Assembly: GCA_964628235.1 (NCBI GenBank)
Contig: CAZVLU010000066.1
Location: forward strand, 1-12,404
Length of the DNA stretch: 12,404 nt
Direction: 5' to 3'
Source: CAMAVH01 sp964628235
Lineage (GTDB): Bacteria; Pseudomonadota; Alphaproteobacteria; SMXQ01
The translations under genes and the position numbers were made by a program. A model generated the notes under the pieces. That model did no database searches. It was not told where the DNA came from and saw nothing but the letters and a program-made list of their open reading frames with translations. The stretch's first letter is position 1, and every line of letters starts with the position of its first letter. Below, piece after piece: positions 1 through 7,209 of the stretch.

Positions 1-50
1 GCATGATAAGGACGGCGCCCCACAGCAAGGACCGACGATGAACGACCTGA

Positions 51-299
51 CCCAGGGCGACCGATAGCGAGCCTCTTCGCGTCGGCTTCACCGTCAGCCG
101 CAAGGTCGGCAACGCCGTAACCCGCAACCGGGCCCGTCGCCGCCTAAAAGCCGCCGCCGAAGCGGTGATGCCCTCGCAAGCCCGCGCCGCCTACGACTAT
201 GTCCTGATCGGCCGCCAGCAAACCATGACCCGTCCTTTCCCCGCCCTGTTGCAAGACCTCGAGACGGCGCTGCGCAAGACCGGGAGCCGGCGCGCCTGA
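51..299 (+). CDS. rnpA: Ribonuclease P protein component, C-terminal part (5' end missing or frameshifted)
   Basis: RnpA binds the catalytic RNase P RNA and helps it remove 5' leaders from pre-tRNAs. The reading frame from 51 to the TGA at 297-299 encodes RVGFTVSRKVGNAV followed by TRNRARRRLK, the signature RNR helix and central-cleft segment of the family, then a C-terminal half ending KTGSRRA. About 82 residues are open; full RnpA is usually 110-140. An in-frame TGA at 48-50 closes the frame, and no ATG, GTG or TTG lies between it and the RVGF motif. The first 50 bases do not give the usual basic and hydrophobic RnpA N-terminus in any frame. A one-base shift near 58-64 would join frame 2 to this frame. 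Either the gene is broken, or the window start is a poor-quality or chimeric contig end. Family identity is firm; the state of the 5' end is not. The next gene, yidD, starts 2 nt after the stop, as expected for this locus. Confidence 0.85.
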   Translation, partial: PRATDSEPLRVGFTVSRKVGNAVTRNRARRRLKAAAEAVMPSQARAAYDYVLIGRQQTMTRPFPALLQDLETALRKTGSRRA

Positions 300-301
300 C
301 C

Positions 302-664
302 ATGACGACGCGCTCGCCCCACAATCTGCTCTCATCTGTCGCGCGGCTCGCGCTGCTGGGCGCGATCCGCACTTATCAATACACGCTATCGGCCGCCTTC
401 GGCCCCTGCTGCCGCTTCCACCCGAGCTGCTCGCATTACGGCTATGAAGCGGTCGCCCGCTTCGGCGCGCTGCGCGGCGGCTGGCTGGCGGCCAAGCGCG
501 TCGGCCGTTGCCATCCCTGGGCGGCCGGCGGCGACGATCCCGTGCCGGACGCCTGGCCGGGCTGGCGCAGCTCATTTTCTTCCTCCCACGACGCGCTCCG
601 CGCGTTTGGCCCACACGACGCGGCCTCTGCGCGTCCCATTACAGTTGAGCGGACTGGTTCATGA
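302..664 (+). CDS. yidD: YidD, membrane protein insertion efficiency factor
   Basis: YidD is a small membrane-associated protein encoded between rnpA and yidC that assists YidC-dependent insertion of inner-membrane proteins. The 120-aa product shows the family core: an amphipathic N-terminal helix (about residues 10-30, with TYQYTLS), CCRFHPSCSHYGYEA at 36-50, and RCHPWAAGGDDPVPD at 69-83. The conserved cysteines C37, C43 and C70 are present, plus C36. After DPVPD there is a roughly 37-residue tail with no recognisable motif; such tails vary in the family. The ATG lies 2 nt after the rnpA stop, and the stop TGA overlaps the yidC ATG as ATGA at 661-664, implying translational coupling. The Shine-Dalgarno match is weak. 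Confidence 0.93.
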   Translation: MTTRSPHNLLSSVARLALLGAIRTYQYTLSAAFGPCCRFHPSCSHYGYEAVARFGALRGGWLAAKRVGRCHPWAAGGDDPVPDAWPGWRSSFSSSHDALRAFGPHDAASARPITVERTGS

Positions 665-2445
665 ACGACCAACGTAACCTGATCGTGGCGATCGTCATCT
701 CGGTCGCCATCATGTTCGGTTTCCAATTCTTCTTCGAAGCGCCGCGCCAGGAAGCGGCGATGCGCCAGCAGCAGGAGCTGGCCGAAAAAGCCAAGGCTGC
801 GGAAGAAGCCGCGAAAACGCCGGGCGCCCCGGGCGGCGCGATCACCGGCGCGGTCATTCTGCCGCAACCGCCGGCCACGGGGGGCGTCAGCGTCCCGCAA
901 TTGCCCGGCGCGTCGATCGGCGCCGCTGCGGGGGTCGCCGTGCCGACCGCTGCCGCGCCGCGCCTGCAAATTCAAACGCCCCGCCTCAACGGCTCGATCT
1001 CGCTGATCGGCGCGCGCATCGATCAACTGACGCTGGTCGACTATCACGCCACCGTCGAGCCTTCGAGCCCGCAGATCGTGCTGTTCGCGCCGGCCGGGAC
1101 CGAGAAGCCCTATTTCGCCGAGTTCGGCTGGCTGCCCCAGGACCGCGCCATCGCGGTGCCCGGGCCCGATACGCCGTGGCAGAGCGAGTCGAAGGCGCTC
1201 ACGCCGTCGACCCCGGCGGTGCTGCGCTGGAACAACGGCCAAGGCCTAACCTTCATCCGCACCATCGCGATCGACGACAACTATATGTTCACCGTCACCC
1301 AGCGCGTCGAAAACGCCGGCGCCGCGGCGGTCACGCTCTTCCCCTACGCGCTGGTCTCGCGCACCGGCACGCCGGAAACGTCGGGCTTCTTCATCCTGCA
1401 TGAAGGCCCCGTCGGCGTGCTCGATGGCCAGCTCCGTGAGTATAGCTACGACGACGTGATCGAACAGAAGAGCATCGCCCGCAAGACGACCGGCGGCTGG
1501 TTCGGCATCACCGACAAATATTGGCTCACCGCCCTCGTGCCCGATCAAAGCAAGACCGTCGAAACGCGCTGGATCCACGGCAAGGAAGGCATCGCCGACA
1601 AATACCAGGCCGATTGGCTCGGCGAGGCCGTCACCGTCGCCGCCGGCTCATCCGCCGAGGCGAAATCGAGCCTCTTCGCCGGCGCCAAGGAAGTTCGCCT
1701 GCTCGACAAGTACGAGGAGGAGATGGGCATCTCCCGCTTCGACCTCGCCGTCGATTTCGGCTGGTTCTACTTCCTGACCAAGCCGTTCTTCTACGCGCTG
1801 GACTTCTTCTACAAGCTGCTCGGCAACTTCGGTTTGGCGATTCTGCTCGTCACCGTCATCGTCAAGATCCTGTTCTTCCCGCTGGCCAACAAATCCTACG
1901 TCTCGATGAGCGCGATGAAGAAGCTGCAGCCGGAGATGATGAAGCTGCGCGAGCGCTACAAGGACGACCGCGCCAAGCTGAACCAGGAGATGATGAATCT
2001 CTACAAGCGCAGCAAGGTCAATCCGGCGTCGGGCTGCCTGCCCATCGTCATCCAGATCCCGGTGTTTTTCGCGCTTTATAAGGTGCTGTTCGTCACCATC
2101 GAAATGCGCCACGCGCCGTTCTACGGCTGGATCAACGATCTGTCGGCGCTCGACCCGACCAGCATCTTCAATCTGTTCGGCCTGTTGCCCTACGAGGTGC
2201 CGAGCTTCCTCATCATCGGCGCATGGCCGCTCATCATGGGCGTCACCATGTGGCTGCAGATGAAGCTCAATCCGCAGCCGCCCGATCCGATCCAGGCGAA
2301 GATCTTCATGGTCATGCCGGTGATCTTCACGATCATGCTGGCGCCCTTCCCGGCCGGCCTGGTGATCTACTGGTCGTGGAACAACTTGCTGTCCATCGCG
2401 CAACAGTACCTCATCATGCGGCGCATGGGCGTCAAGGCGACTTAA
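661..2445 (+). CDS. yidC: Membrane protein insertase YidC (Oxa1 family)
   Basis: YidC inserts and folds inner-membrane proteins, alone or with SecYEG. The 594-aa product has the Gram-negative layout. The N-terminal TM helix is at about 7-25. A long Ala/Pro-rich linker (about 40-100) leads into the periplasmic P1 beta domain (about 100-350). The conserved Oxa1 core runs from 360 to the end, with TM segments near 391-408, 460-478, 514-533, 548-562 and 565-585. The cytoplasmic hairpin after TM2 contains SYVSMSAMKKLQPEMMKLRERYKDD (split here as 412-420 and 421-435). The positive groove residue, R366 in E. coli, aligns with K402 in VTVIVKILFFPL; Lys there is common in alphaproteobacteria as I recall. 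The short basic C-terminus lacks the long Lys-rich tail of some species. The start is fixed by the ATGA overlap with yidD and by the signal-anchor that follows at once. It is almost certainly essential and co-transcribed with its neighbours. Confidence 0.97.
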   Translation: MNDQRNLIVAIVISVAIMFGFQFFFEAPRQEAAMRQQQELAEKAKAAEEAAKTPGAPGGAITGAVILPQPPATGGVSVPQLPGASIGAAAGVAVPTAAAPRLQIQTPRLNGSISLIGARIDQLTLVDYHATVEPSSPQIVLFAPAGTEKPYFAEFGWLPQDRAIAVPGPDTPWQSESKALTPSTPAVLRWNNGQGLTFIRTIAIDDNYMFTVTQRVENAGAAAVTLFPYALVSRTGTPETSGFFILHEGPVGVLDGQLREYSYDDVIEQKSIARKTTGGWFGITDKYWLTALVPDQSKTVETRWIHGKEGIADKYQADWLGEAVTVAAGSSAEAKSSLFAGAKEVRLLDKYEEEMGISRFDLAVDFGWFYFLTKPFFYALDFFYKLLGNFGLAILLVTVIVKILFFPLANKSYVSMSAMKKLQPEMMKLRERYKDDRAKLNQEMMNLYKRSKVNPASGCLPIVIQIPVFFALYKVLFVTIEMRHAPFYGWINDLSALDPTSIFNLFGLLPYEVPSFLIIGAWPLIMGVTMWLQMKLNPQPPDPIQAKIFMVMPVIFTIMLAPFPAGLVIYWSWNNLLSIAQQYLIMRRMGVKAT

Positions 2446-2448
2446 ACG

Positions 2449-3093
2449 ATGACGATTGGCGTCGACGACACGATCAGCGACGACGAGGCCCGGCGATTGT
2501 TCGCCGGGCCTTGCGACTTCACCGCCGGCGTGACGAAGATCGAGCAATTGCCGCCGATCAGCCTGCCTGAGATCGCCTTCGCCGGTCGCTCGAACGTCGG
2601 CAAATCCAGCCTGGTCAACGCGCTGACCGGACGCAACACCCTGGCGCGCACCTCGAACACGCCGGGCCGCACGCAGCAGATCAATTTCTTCAATTTGGCC
2701 GACCGGATCATGCTGGTCGATCTGCCGGGCTATGGTTACGCCAAGGTCTCGCGCGACAAGGTCGGCGCTTGGAACCGCATGATCGAGGCTTACTTGCAAG
2801 GCCGCCCGACGCTGCGCCGCGTCTGCCTGCTGCTCGACGCCCGCCATGAGATCAAGGACAGCGACATCGAAGCGATGAAGATGCTCGACGCCTGCGCCAT
2901 CTCCTATCAAGCGGTGCTGACCAAGGCCGACAAGGTGCGGCCAGGCGCGCTGTCCGCCCTGATGGACGACATCGCCGCCGTGCTGGCCAAGCATCCCGCC
3001 GCCCACCCCGAAATCCTCGTCACCAGCGCGCTGGCCGGCGGGGGCATCCCTGCGCTGCGCACGGCTTTGGCCGCTGTGGCAGCCGGCCAATAG
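2449..3093 (+). CDS. engB: Ribosome biogenesis GTP-binding protein EngB (YihA/YsxC)
   Basis: EngB is a small TRAFAC GTPase that acts late in 50S ribosomal subunit assembly. The 214-aa product has all G motifs: G1 GRSNVGKS at 46-53, the G2 Thr in TPGRT at 71-75, G3 DLPG at 91-94 followed by GYGYAKV (typical of EngB), G4 TKAD at 158-161 and G5 TSA at 192-194. Length is normal. The ATG is 3 nt after the yidC stop, so the two genes are in one transcript and probably coupled. The order yidC-engB-argB is, to my knowledge, common in alphaproteobacteria. No anomaly is visible. Confidence 0.96.
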   Translation: MTIGVDDTISDDEARRLFAGPCDFTAGVTKIEQLPPISLPEIAFAGRSNVGKSSLVNALTGRNTLARTSNTPGRTQQINFFNLADRIMLVDLPGYGYAKVSRDKVGAWNRMIEAYLQGRPTLRRVCLLLDARHEIKDSDIEAMKMLDACAISYQAVLTKADKVRPGALSALMDDIAAVLAKHPAAHPEILVTSALAGGGIPALRTALAAVAAGQ

Positions 3094-3112
3094 ATCGTTT
3101 AAGGTTTCCGCC

Positions 3113-4024
3113 ATGACCATGAAAAGAAAACCATCCTACGACGCCGTCTGGTTGGAGAAGGCCAAGACCCTCTCCGAAGCCCTGCCCTACATGCGCCGCT
3201 TCGCCGGCGAGACCTTCGTCATCAAGTACGGCGGTCACGCCATGGGCGACCCGGAACTCGCCAAGATGTTCGCGCGCGACGTCGTGCTGCTCAAGCAGGT
3301 CGGCATCAATCCCATCGTCGTGCACGGCGGCGGGCCGCAAATCGGCCAGATGCTCGAACGCCTCAAGATCAAGAGCGAGTTCGTCGACGGCCTGCGCGTC
3401 ACCGACAAGGCGACCGTCGAGATCGTCGAGATGGTGCTGTCCGGCTCGATCAACAAAGCCATCGTCACCGAGATCAACGAGGCGGGCGGCAACGCCGTCG
3501 GCCTGTCCGGCAAGGACGGCAACCTGATTCAGGCGACCAAGCTGAAGCGCCGCCACAAGGCGAGCGATTCGAACATCGAGAAGATTCTCGATCTCGGCTT
3601 CGTCGGCGAGCCTAGCCGGGTCAATCCGCATATCCTCGAAGACCTCAAGGACTCGGACATCATCCCGGTGATCGCGCCGATCGGCATCGGCAAGAACGGC
3701 GAGACCTTCAACATCAACGCCGACACCGCCGCCGGGGCCATCGCCCCCGCCGTCGGCGCGACGCGCCTGTTGATGATGACTGACGTGACAGGCGTGCTCG
3801 ACAAGCAAGGCAACCTGATCCCCGAACTGACGATCAGCGAGTGCAAGAAGCTGATCAAAGACGGCACGATCAAAGGCGGCATGATCCCGAAGATCGAGAC
3901 CTGCATGTTCGCCGTCGAGGGCCAAGTCGATGCCGCCGTCATCATGGACGGCACTGTGCCCCATTCGCTGCTGCTCGAAATTTTCACCGAGCATGGCGTC
4001 GGGACCATGATTCGGGAGGACTAA
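3113..4024 (+). CDS. argB: Acetylglutamate kinase (NAGK)
   Basis: ArgB phosphorylates N-acetyl-L-glutamate with ATP, the second step of arginine biosynthesis. The 303-aa product belongs to the amino-acid kinase family. It has KYGGHAM (K38, phosphate binding), HGGGPQI at 71-77, GLRVTD at 94-99 (substrate Arg R95), GLSGKDGNLI at 130-139, NINADTAAGAIA at 200-211 and GGMIPKIE at 255-262 (K260, ATP). An N-terminal helix of about 25 residues (YDAVWLEKAKTLSEALPYM) precedes the core. Hexameric, arginine-feedback-inhibited NAGKs carry such a helix, and the C-terminal EHGVGT also fits that class, so arginine inhibition is likely (inference). The start at 3113 has AAGG at 3101-3104, 8 nt upstream; an in-frame ATG at 3119 is less well spaced. 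It is the last gene of the + strand string and is followed by a strong terminator. Confidence 0.97.
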   Translation: MTMKRKPSYDAVWLEKAKTLSEALPYMRRFAGETFVIKYGGHAMGDPELAKMFARDVVLLKQVGINPIVVHGGGPQIGQMLERLKIKSEFVDGLRVTDKATVEIVEMVLSGSINKAIVTEINEAGGNAVGLSGKDGNLIQATKLKRRHKASDSNIEKILDLGFVGEPSRVNPHILEDLKDSDIIPVIAPIGIGKNGETFNINADTAAGAIAPAVGATRLLMMTDVTGVLDKQGNLIPELTISECKKLIKDGTIKGGMIPKIETCMFAVEGQVDAAVIMDGTVPHSLLLEIFTEHGVGTMIRED

Positions 4025-4043
4025 GCCCTCCTCGATCCAAACG

Positions 4044-4082
4044 AAAAGCCCGCGAAGAACGATCTTCGCGGGCTTTTTCTTT
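4044..4082. terminator. Strong intrinsic terminator shared by convergent argB (+) and the crystallin J1-like gene (-)
   Basis: A perfect 15-bp stem pairs 4044-4058 with 4063-4077 (core AGCCCGCGAAGA / TCTTCGCGGGCT) around the 4-nt loop ACGA, followed on the + strand by a T-rich run (74-82, one C). It begins 19 nt after the argB stop. The other side of the stem is A-rich (4044-4047), so on the - strand it is followed by TTTTCGTTT and should also stop transcription there. The - strand gene's TAA (4081-4083) lies in the T-run. The hairpin is read directly; bidirectional function is inferred from the symmetry. Confidence 0.92.
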
Positions 4083-4431
4083 AAGGAAACTGCCGGACGA
4101 CCTCGATATCACCGACGATCGCTGCATTGAAAGCTTCGATTTCCTCGGCAGGTATCCAATATTCCAAATGCGCTCGACCGCCCGCTTCCTGCACTGGATA
4201 TCGATCTAAGAACGATTTTAGAACACGAAAGCGTGTGACATAGCCGACGCCGCTCGCCTGCACGTTCCAGTCGCGCGCGATCTTCACCGCATAATCTTCC
4301 GATAAAACAGGATAGAAGATCGGTTGCTCCGGCAGGCGCGGCGGGAAAACGCGCATTCCGCTCTCGCGGATCAACGCAAGTTCTTCAGGCCCCACAGGCC
4401 GCCACAGAATGATGGTCTCCGGCTCGCTCAT
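4081..4431 (-). CDS. Small conserved protein, 'ADP-ribosylation/crystallin J1' family
   Basis: The 116-aa soluble product has no signal peptide or TM segment. I recognise the pattern LWRPVGPEELALI...G...FPPRLPEQPIFYPV (residues 9-42), then ARDWN at 52-56, GYVTRF at 63-68, EYWIPAEEIEAFN at 90-102 and IVGDIEV at 105-111. Databases label this family 'ADP-ribosylation/crystallin J1'; no function is established to my knowledge, and the label gives little mechanistic information. An early Arg after a hydrophobic strand (R11) and a late Glu in a beta strand (E90) loosely recall the Arg...Glu layout of ADP-ribosyltransferase folds, but this is speculative. It is the last gene of the - strand string, 43 nt after the DUF2336 gene, with no terminator between them, so co-transcription with the c-di-GMP genes is likely. 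The ATG has only a weak Shine-Dalgarno (CGGA). Its stop lies in the T-run of the shared terminator. Confidence 0.8.
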   Translation of the reverse strand: MSEPETIILWRPVGPEELALIRESGMRVFPPRLPEQPIFYPVLSEDYAVKIARDWNVQASGVGYVTRFRVLKSFLDRYPVQEAGGRAHLEYWIPAEEIEAFNAAIVGDIEVVRQFP

Positions 4432-4474
4432 ATCCGATCAATAACCGGTTTCGTGCGACCATGCCACGCCGCGC

Positions 4475-5821
4475 TCACTCGCTGAAGAAGCTCAGCAGCC
4501 AGTTCATCTCGTCCGGCGTCAGCGGATATTCCGTGCCGTTCTTGGCGGCTAGCGCTTCGCGCGGCGCGACGCCGGCCAGGCGCGATTGCAGTTTGATGGC
4601 GAAGCGCATGGTGAGGCCCGCCTTCCAGGCGAGCGACGTCATGCCTTTGGCGCTGTGGGCGGCGACGATGCGGCTGACCACAGTGCGCGCCACACCCGCC
4701 TTATAGGCGAGCGCCAGAGTGAGAAATTCGTTGTTGCCCAGCGATAGCGCTTCATCGAGCGCGTCTTCGTTCAACTCGCCCTTGAGGTACAGCCGCTGGA
4801 CATATTCGGCGAGGCGCGGGCCGCCCTCGCGCATCAGCGCGCGGTCGAGCTTGCTATTGCCCGGATCAGCCGCGGCTTCGGCGTCACGCGACGCGTCATC
4901 GACGGCGCGCAAAGTCTCGCCTGCGGCGATGCGTTTGCGCACCACTTGGGCGACCTCGCTGAGGGTCTCCGGTTCCAAGTCCTGGCGCTTCATCAGCACC
5001 GAGAGCAACGAATCGGCGACGAAGCCGGCGAGCTTGGTCGCCGTGCTGCGCGGCAATTGCGCCCGGCGCACGAAGGGCGCGTGCCACGGCTTTTGCGGCG
5101 GCGCGCGCTCGGCCAGCAGATCGAGCGTCTCCTCGCGGATTTGCGCGCTCGGATTGGCGAGCAGGGCCGTCACCGCGTCGACATTGCGGCTTTCGGATAT
5201 GACGTCGGCGACGCGCGCGGTGAGGCCGGCGCGCCGGGCGATGGCGGCAACCGCGCCGCCGCGCTTGTCGTCCTGCGACGCGCTATCGATGATAGCGACG
5301 AGATCCGCTTCGCTGAGCAAGGGGGAAAACTGCAAGACAGGCGCTGCGACCGACAAATCGGCGTCCTGCGCCAGGCGGCGGATGATGTCGCTCGGCGCCT
5401 GCGCCACGTCCTTCAAGGTCTCGGCGATGATGCGACGCACGCGCGCCGCTTCGTCGCGGGTCAGGATATCGAGCACTTCAAGCGCGATATCGCGCAGCTT
5501 GCCCTGGTCGCGCGCCGACAGATGCGGCGCGATGCGGGCGATTTTGGCCGCCAGATCGGCGCGCACCATCTCGTCGCGATCGCGCGCGAGGATGAGATCG
5601 GCTTGGCTCGGCGTCGCTTCGTTGGCGGCGATGGCGCGGCGCACTTCAGCCGCCTCGTCGCCCGCGAGGTAATAGAGTATCTCCGGCTTGACGTCGGCAC
5701 GGCGGGCCAGCTTGCGGCGCACCTGGATGTCCGGATGGCGTGCGAGATCGCGGGCGTCTTCATATTCGATGGCGACGCCGAAGCCGGCGCGGCCGAGCAA
5801 GCGTTTAACTGTCGCGATCAC
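4475..5821 (-). CDS. DUF2336 family HEAT-like repeat protein
   Basis: The 448-aa product is soluble and almost wholly alpha-helical by composition. A repeated motif of the type D-x(3-5)-VR-x-x-[IL]-A recurs: HPDIQVRRKLARR (29-41), GDEAAEVRRAIAAN (54-67), DRDEMVRADLAAK (81-93), TRDEAARVRRIIAET (121-135), a weaker copy at 151-164, and NPSAQIREETLDLLAER (223-239). These are HEAT/ARM-type helical repeats. The whole matches the DUF2336 family, which is frequent in Rhodospirillales and Caulobacter-type alphaproteobacteria and has no assigned biochemical function. The C-terminal half (about 255-448) is helical without evident repeats and ends EMNWLLSFFSE. The start is a GTG at 5819-5821 that overlaps the upstream cyclase TGA as GTGA, with AGGAG 8 nt upstream. 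Its coupling to a diguanylate cyclase suggests a scaffold, adaptor or effector in the same c-di-GMP circuit (inference). No enzymatic motif is visible. Confidence 0.88.
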   Translation of the reverse strand: MIATVKRLLGRAGFGVAIEYEDARDLARHPDIQVRRKLARRADVKPEILYYLAGDEAAEVRRAIAANEATPSQADLILARDRDEMVRADLAAKIARIAPHLSARDQGKLRDIALEVLDILTRDEAARVRRIIAETLKDVAQAPSDIIRRLAQDADLSVAAPVLQFSPLLSEADLVAIIDSASQDDKRGGAVAAIARRAGLTARVADVISESRNVDAVTALLANPSAQIREETLDLLAERAPPQKPWHAPFVRRAQLPRSTATKLAGFVADSLLSVLMKRQDLEPETLSEVAQVVRKRIAAGETLRAVDDASRDAEAAADPGNSKLDRALMREGGPRLAEYVQRLYLKGELNEDALDEALSLGNNEFLTLALAYKAGVARTVVSRIVAAHSAKGMTSLAWKAGLTMRFAIKLQSRLAGVAPREALAAKNGTEYPLTPDEMNWLLSFFSE

Positions 5822-7209
5822 GACGTGGACTCCTGCGGCGAAGCCGCAAACGCCACCTGGCCTTTGCCCGCTTGCTTGGCCGCATACATGGCGCCGTCGG
5901 CGCGCGCGAAGAAGCTGTCGAGATCGGCATCCGTTTGATCGGCCAGCGCGATGCCAAGCGACACGGCGAACGGCCGCGCCGGATCGCCCGACAGATGCGC
6001 CAAGACGCGTACCGCTTGCAGAATGGCGGCAGCCTTGCTCTCCGCCCCGGCACGATCGGCGCCTTCGAGCCAGAGCGCGAATTCGTCGCCGCCAAGCCTT
6101 GCCACGAGATCCTGGCCGCGCGTCAGCTCCGTCAGGATACGCGCGACGCCGCGCAACGCGTCGTCGCCGGCGCCATGGCCGCTGTGGTCGTTGACCAGCT
6201 TGAAATTATCGAGGTCGCAGTAGACTAAGGCGCCAGACGCGCCGGCAGCCGTGCTGCGCGCGCGCCGCCAGCGGCGCTCAGCTTCCTCATAGAAGGTGCG
6301 GCGGTTCAACAGGCCCGTCAGGCCGTCGGTGCGCGCCATGCGGCTCAAGCGCTCATGGGCCTCGATCTGCGCGATGGCGATGCCGAGATGATCCGCGACC
6401 CCGGCGATCAGCGCGATGGCGTCAGCGTCGGCGTCCCACGGCCGGCCATCGACGGCCTGCAACAGCACAGCACCTTTGACGTCCTGGCAGTAGCGCGTCG
6501 CCGCGACAAGCCATTCCCCTGCGGCAACCGGCGCATCGAGCGAAGCGGCGCTGGCCAAAGGCGCATCGCGCCAAGCAATTTCGCGGTCCGGCTGTCCGCC
6601 CTCTTGGGCGGCGACGGCATATTGTCCGGCGGCATCGACGCGCAAAACGACACAGCTTGCCGCGCCGAAGGCGCGCGCCGTGGCGGTCGCGGCGGCAGCG
6701 AGCATTTCGCCGGGCTCGATGCTGTCGCGCACGGCGCGAAGGATGTGGCTGAGCAAGCGCTCGCGCAGATCGGCGCGCGCCAGAGCGGCATCGCGCGCCC
6801 GCGCGGCGGTGATATCGCGGCAGATGCCGCGCGCGCCGCGCCGCTCGCCGTCGGCGTCCAATACCGGCACGGCGGACAAGCGTAGACAGGCGCTGGCGCC
6901 GTCGGCGCGGCGCAGCCAAATTTGCAGGTTCTCGAGCGGCTCGCGCGCGCCGAAGGGATCCGCATCGTCTTGCAGTTCGGCGAGCAGTTCCCCGGCGCGC
7001 CGCCCGATCAGTTCAGATGCGGCATAGCCCAGCGCGCCGCGCGGCGAGACGAAGACGAAGGCGCCGTCCCTGTCCGTCTCCCAGGCGAAGTCGCCGGCGA
7101 TATCGACCAGCTCCTTGTAGCGTTGACGCGATTCGATCAGGGCGTTTTGCAGGCTGCGGTCGAACGGCGTGGCGGTCGCCTCGCGCGCTTGGCGGAACGG
7201 ACGGATCAC
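5818..7209 (-). CDS. Diguanylate cyclase with PAS, GAF and GGDEF domains
   Basis: The enzyme should condense two GTP into cyclic-di-GMP. From the GTG at 7207-7209 the product is 463 aa. A PAS domain lies at about 28-140 (start ELVDIAGDFAWETD, PAC end GARGICRDITAARARD), a GAF-like domain at about 150-285 and a GGDEF domain at about 290-455. The GGDEF domain has the linker entry ARTDGLTGLLNRRTF (292-306), the metal-binding YCDLDNFK (330-337), NDHSGHGAGDDAL (340-352) and an intact RLGGDEF with GGDEF at 373-377. RGQD at 364-367 sits exactly five residues before GGDEF, so the RxxD inhibitory site is intact and product feedback is expected. No TM segment is seen, so sensing is probably cytoplasmic. 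The open frame extends upstream to 7482, but that stretch overlaps the EAL gene and reads as Arg/Cys-rich out-of-frame sequence. The GTG has GGGAG 6 nt upstream and overlaps the previous stop as GTGA, so I chose it. Confidence 0.93.
   Translation of the reverse strand: MIRPFRQAREATATPFDRSLQNALIESRQRYKELVDIAGDFAWETDRDGAFVFVSPRGALGYAASELIGRRAGELLAELQDDADPFGAREPLENLQIWLRRADGASACLRLSAVPVLDADGERRGARGICRDITAARARDAALARADLRERLLSHILRAVRDSIEPGEMLAAAATATARAFGAASCVVLRVDAAGQYAVAAQEGGQPDREIAWRDAPLASAASLDAPVAAGEWLVAATRYCQDVKGAVLLQAVDGRPWDADADAIALIAGVADHLGIAIAQIEAHERLSRMARTDGLTGLLNRRTFYEEAERRWRRARSTAAGASGALVYCDLDNFKLVNDHSGHGAGDDALRGVARILTELTRGQDLVARLGGDEFALWLEGADRAGAESKAAAILQAVRVLAHLSGDPARPFAVSLGIALADQTDADLDSFFARADGAMYAAKQAGKGQVAFAASPQESTS
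5830..5834 (-). promoter_or_regulatory. Shine-Dalgarno for the DUF2336 gene GTG start
   Basis: AGGAG on the - strand lies 8 nt before the GTG at 5821-5819, inside the end of the diguanylate cyclase coding region. It supports the GTG start and translational coupling through the GTGA overlap. Confidence 0.75.

Noticed and set aside
1648..3120. 490-codon open frame on the - strand opposite yidC and engB
   Set aside because: It is rich in Arg, Gln, His and Asp with no domain, and lies wholly antisense to two certain genes. It is a high-GC shadow frame.
3020..3994. 324-codon - strand frame opposite argB
   Set aside because: Antisense shadow of argB with low-complexity Asp/Leu/Ala composition and no motif.
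4432..4474. AACCGGTT palindrome in the gap between the DUF2336 gene and the crystallin J1-like gene
   Set aside because: An 8-base palindrome is expected by chance. No terminator or promoter accompanies it.
4946..5938. 330-codon + strand frame opposite the DUF2336 gene
   Set aside because: No domain and biased composition. The opposite strand shows clear periodic VR repeats and a sensible start.
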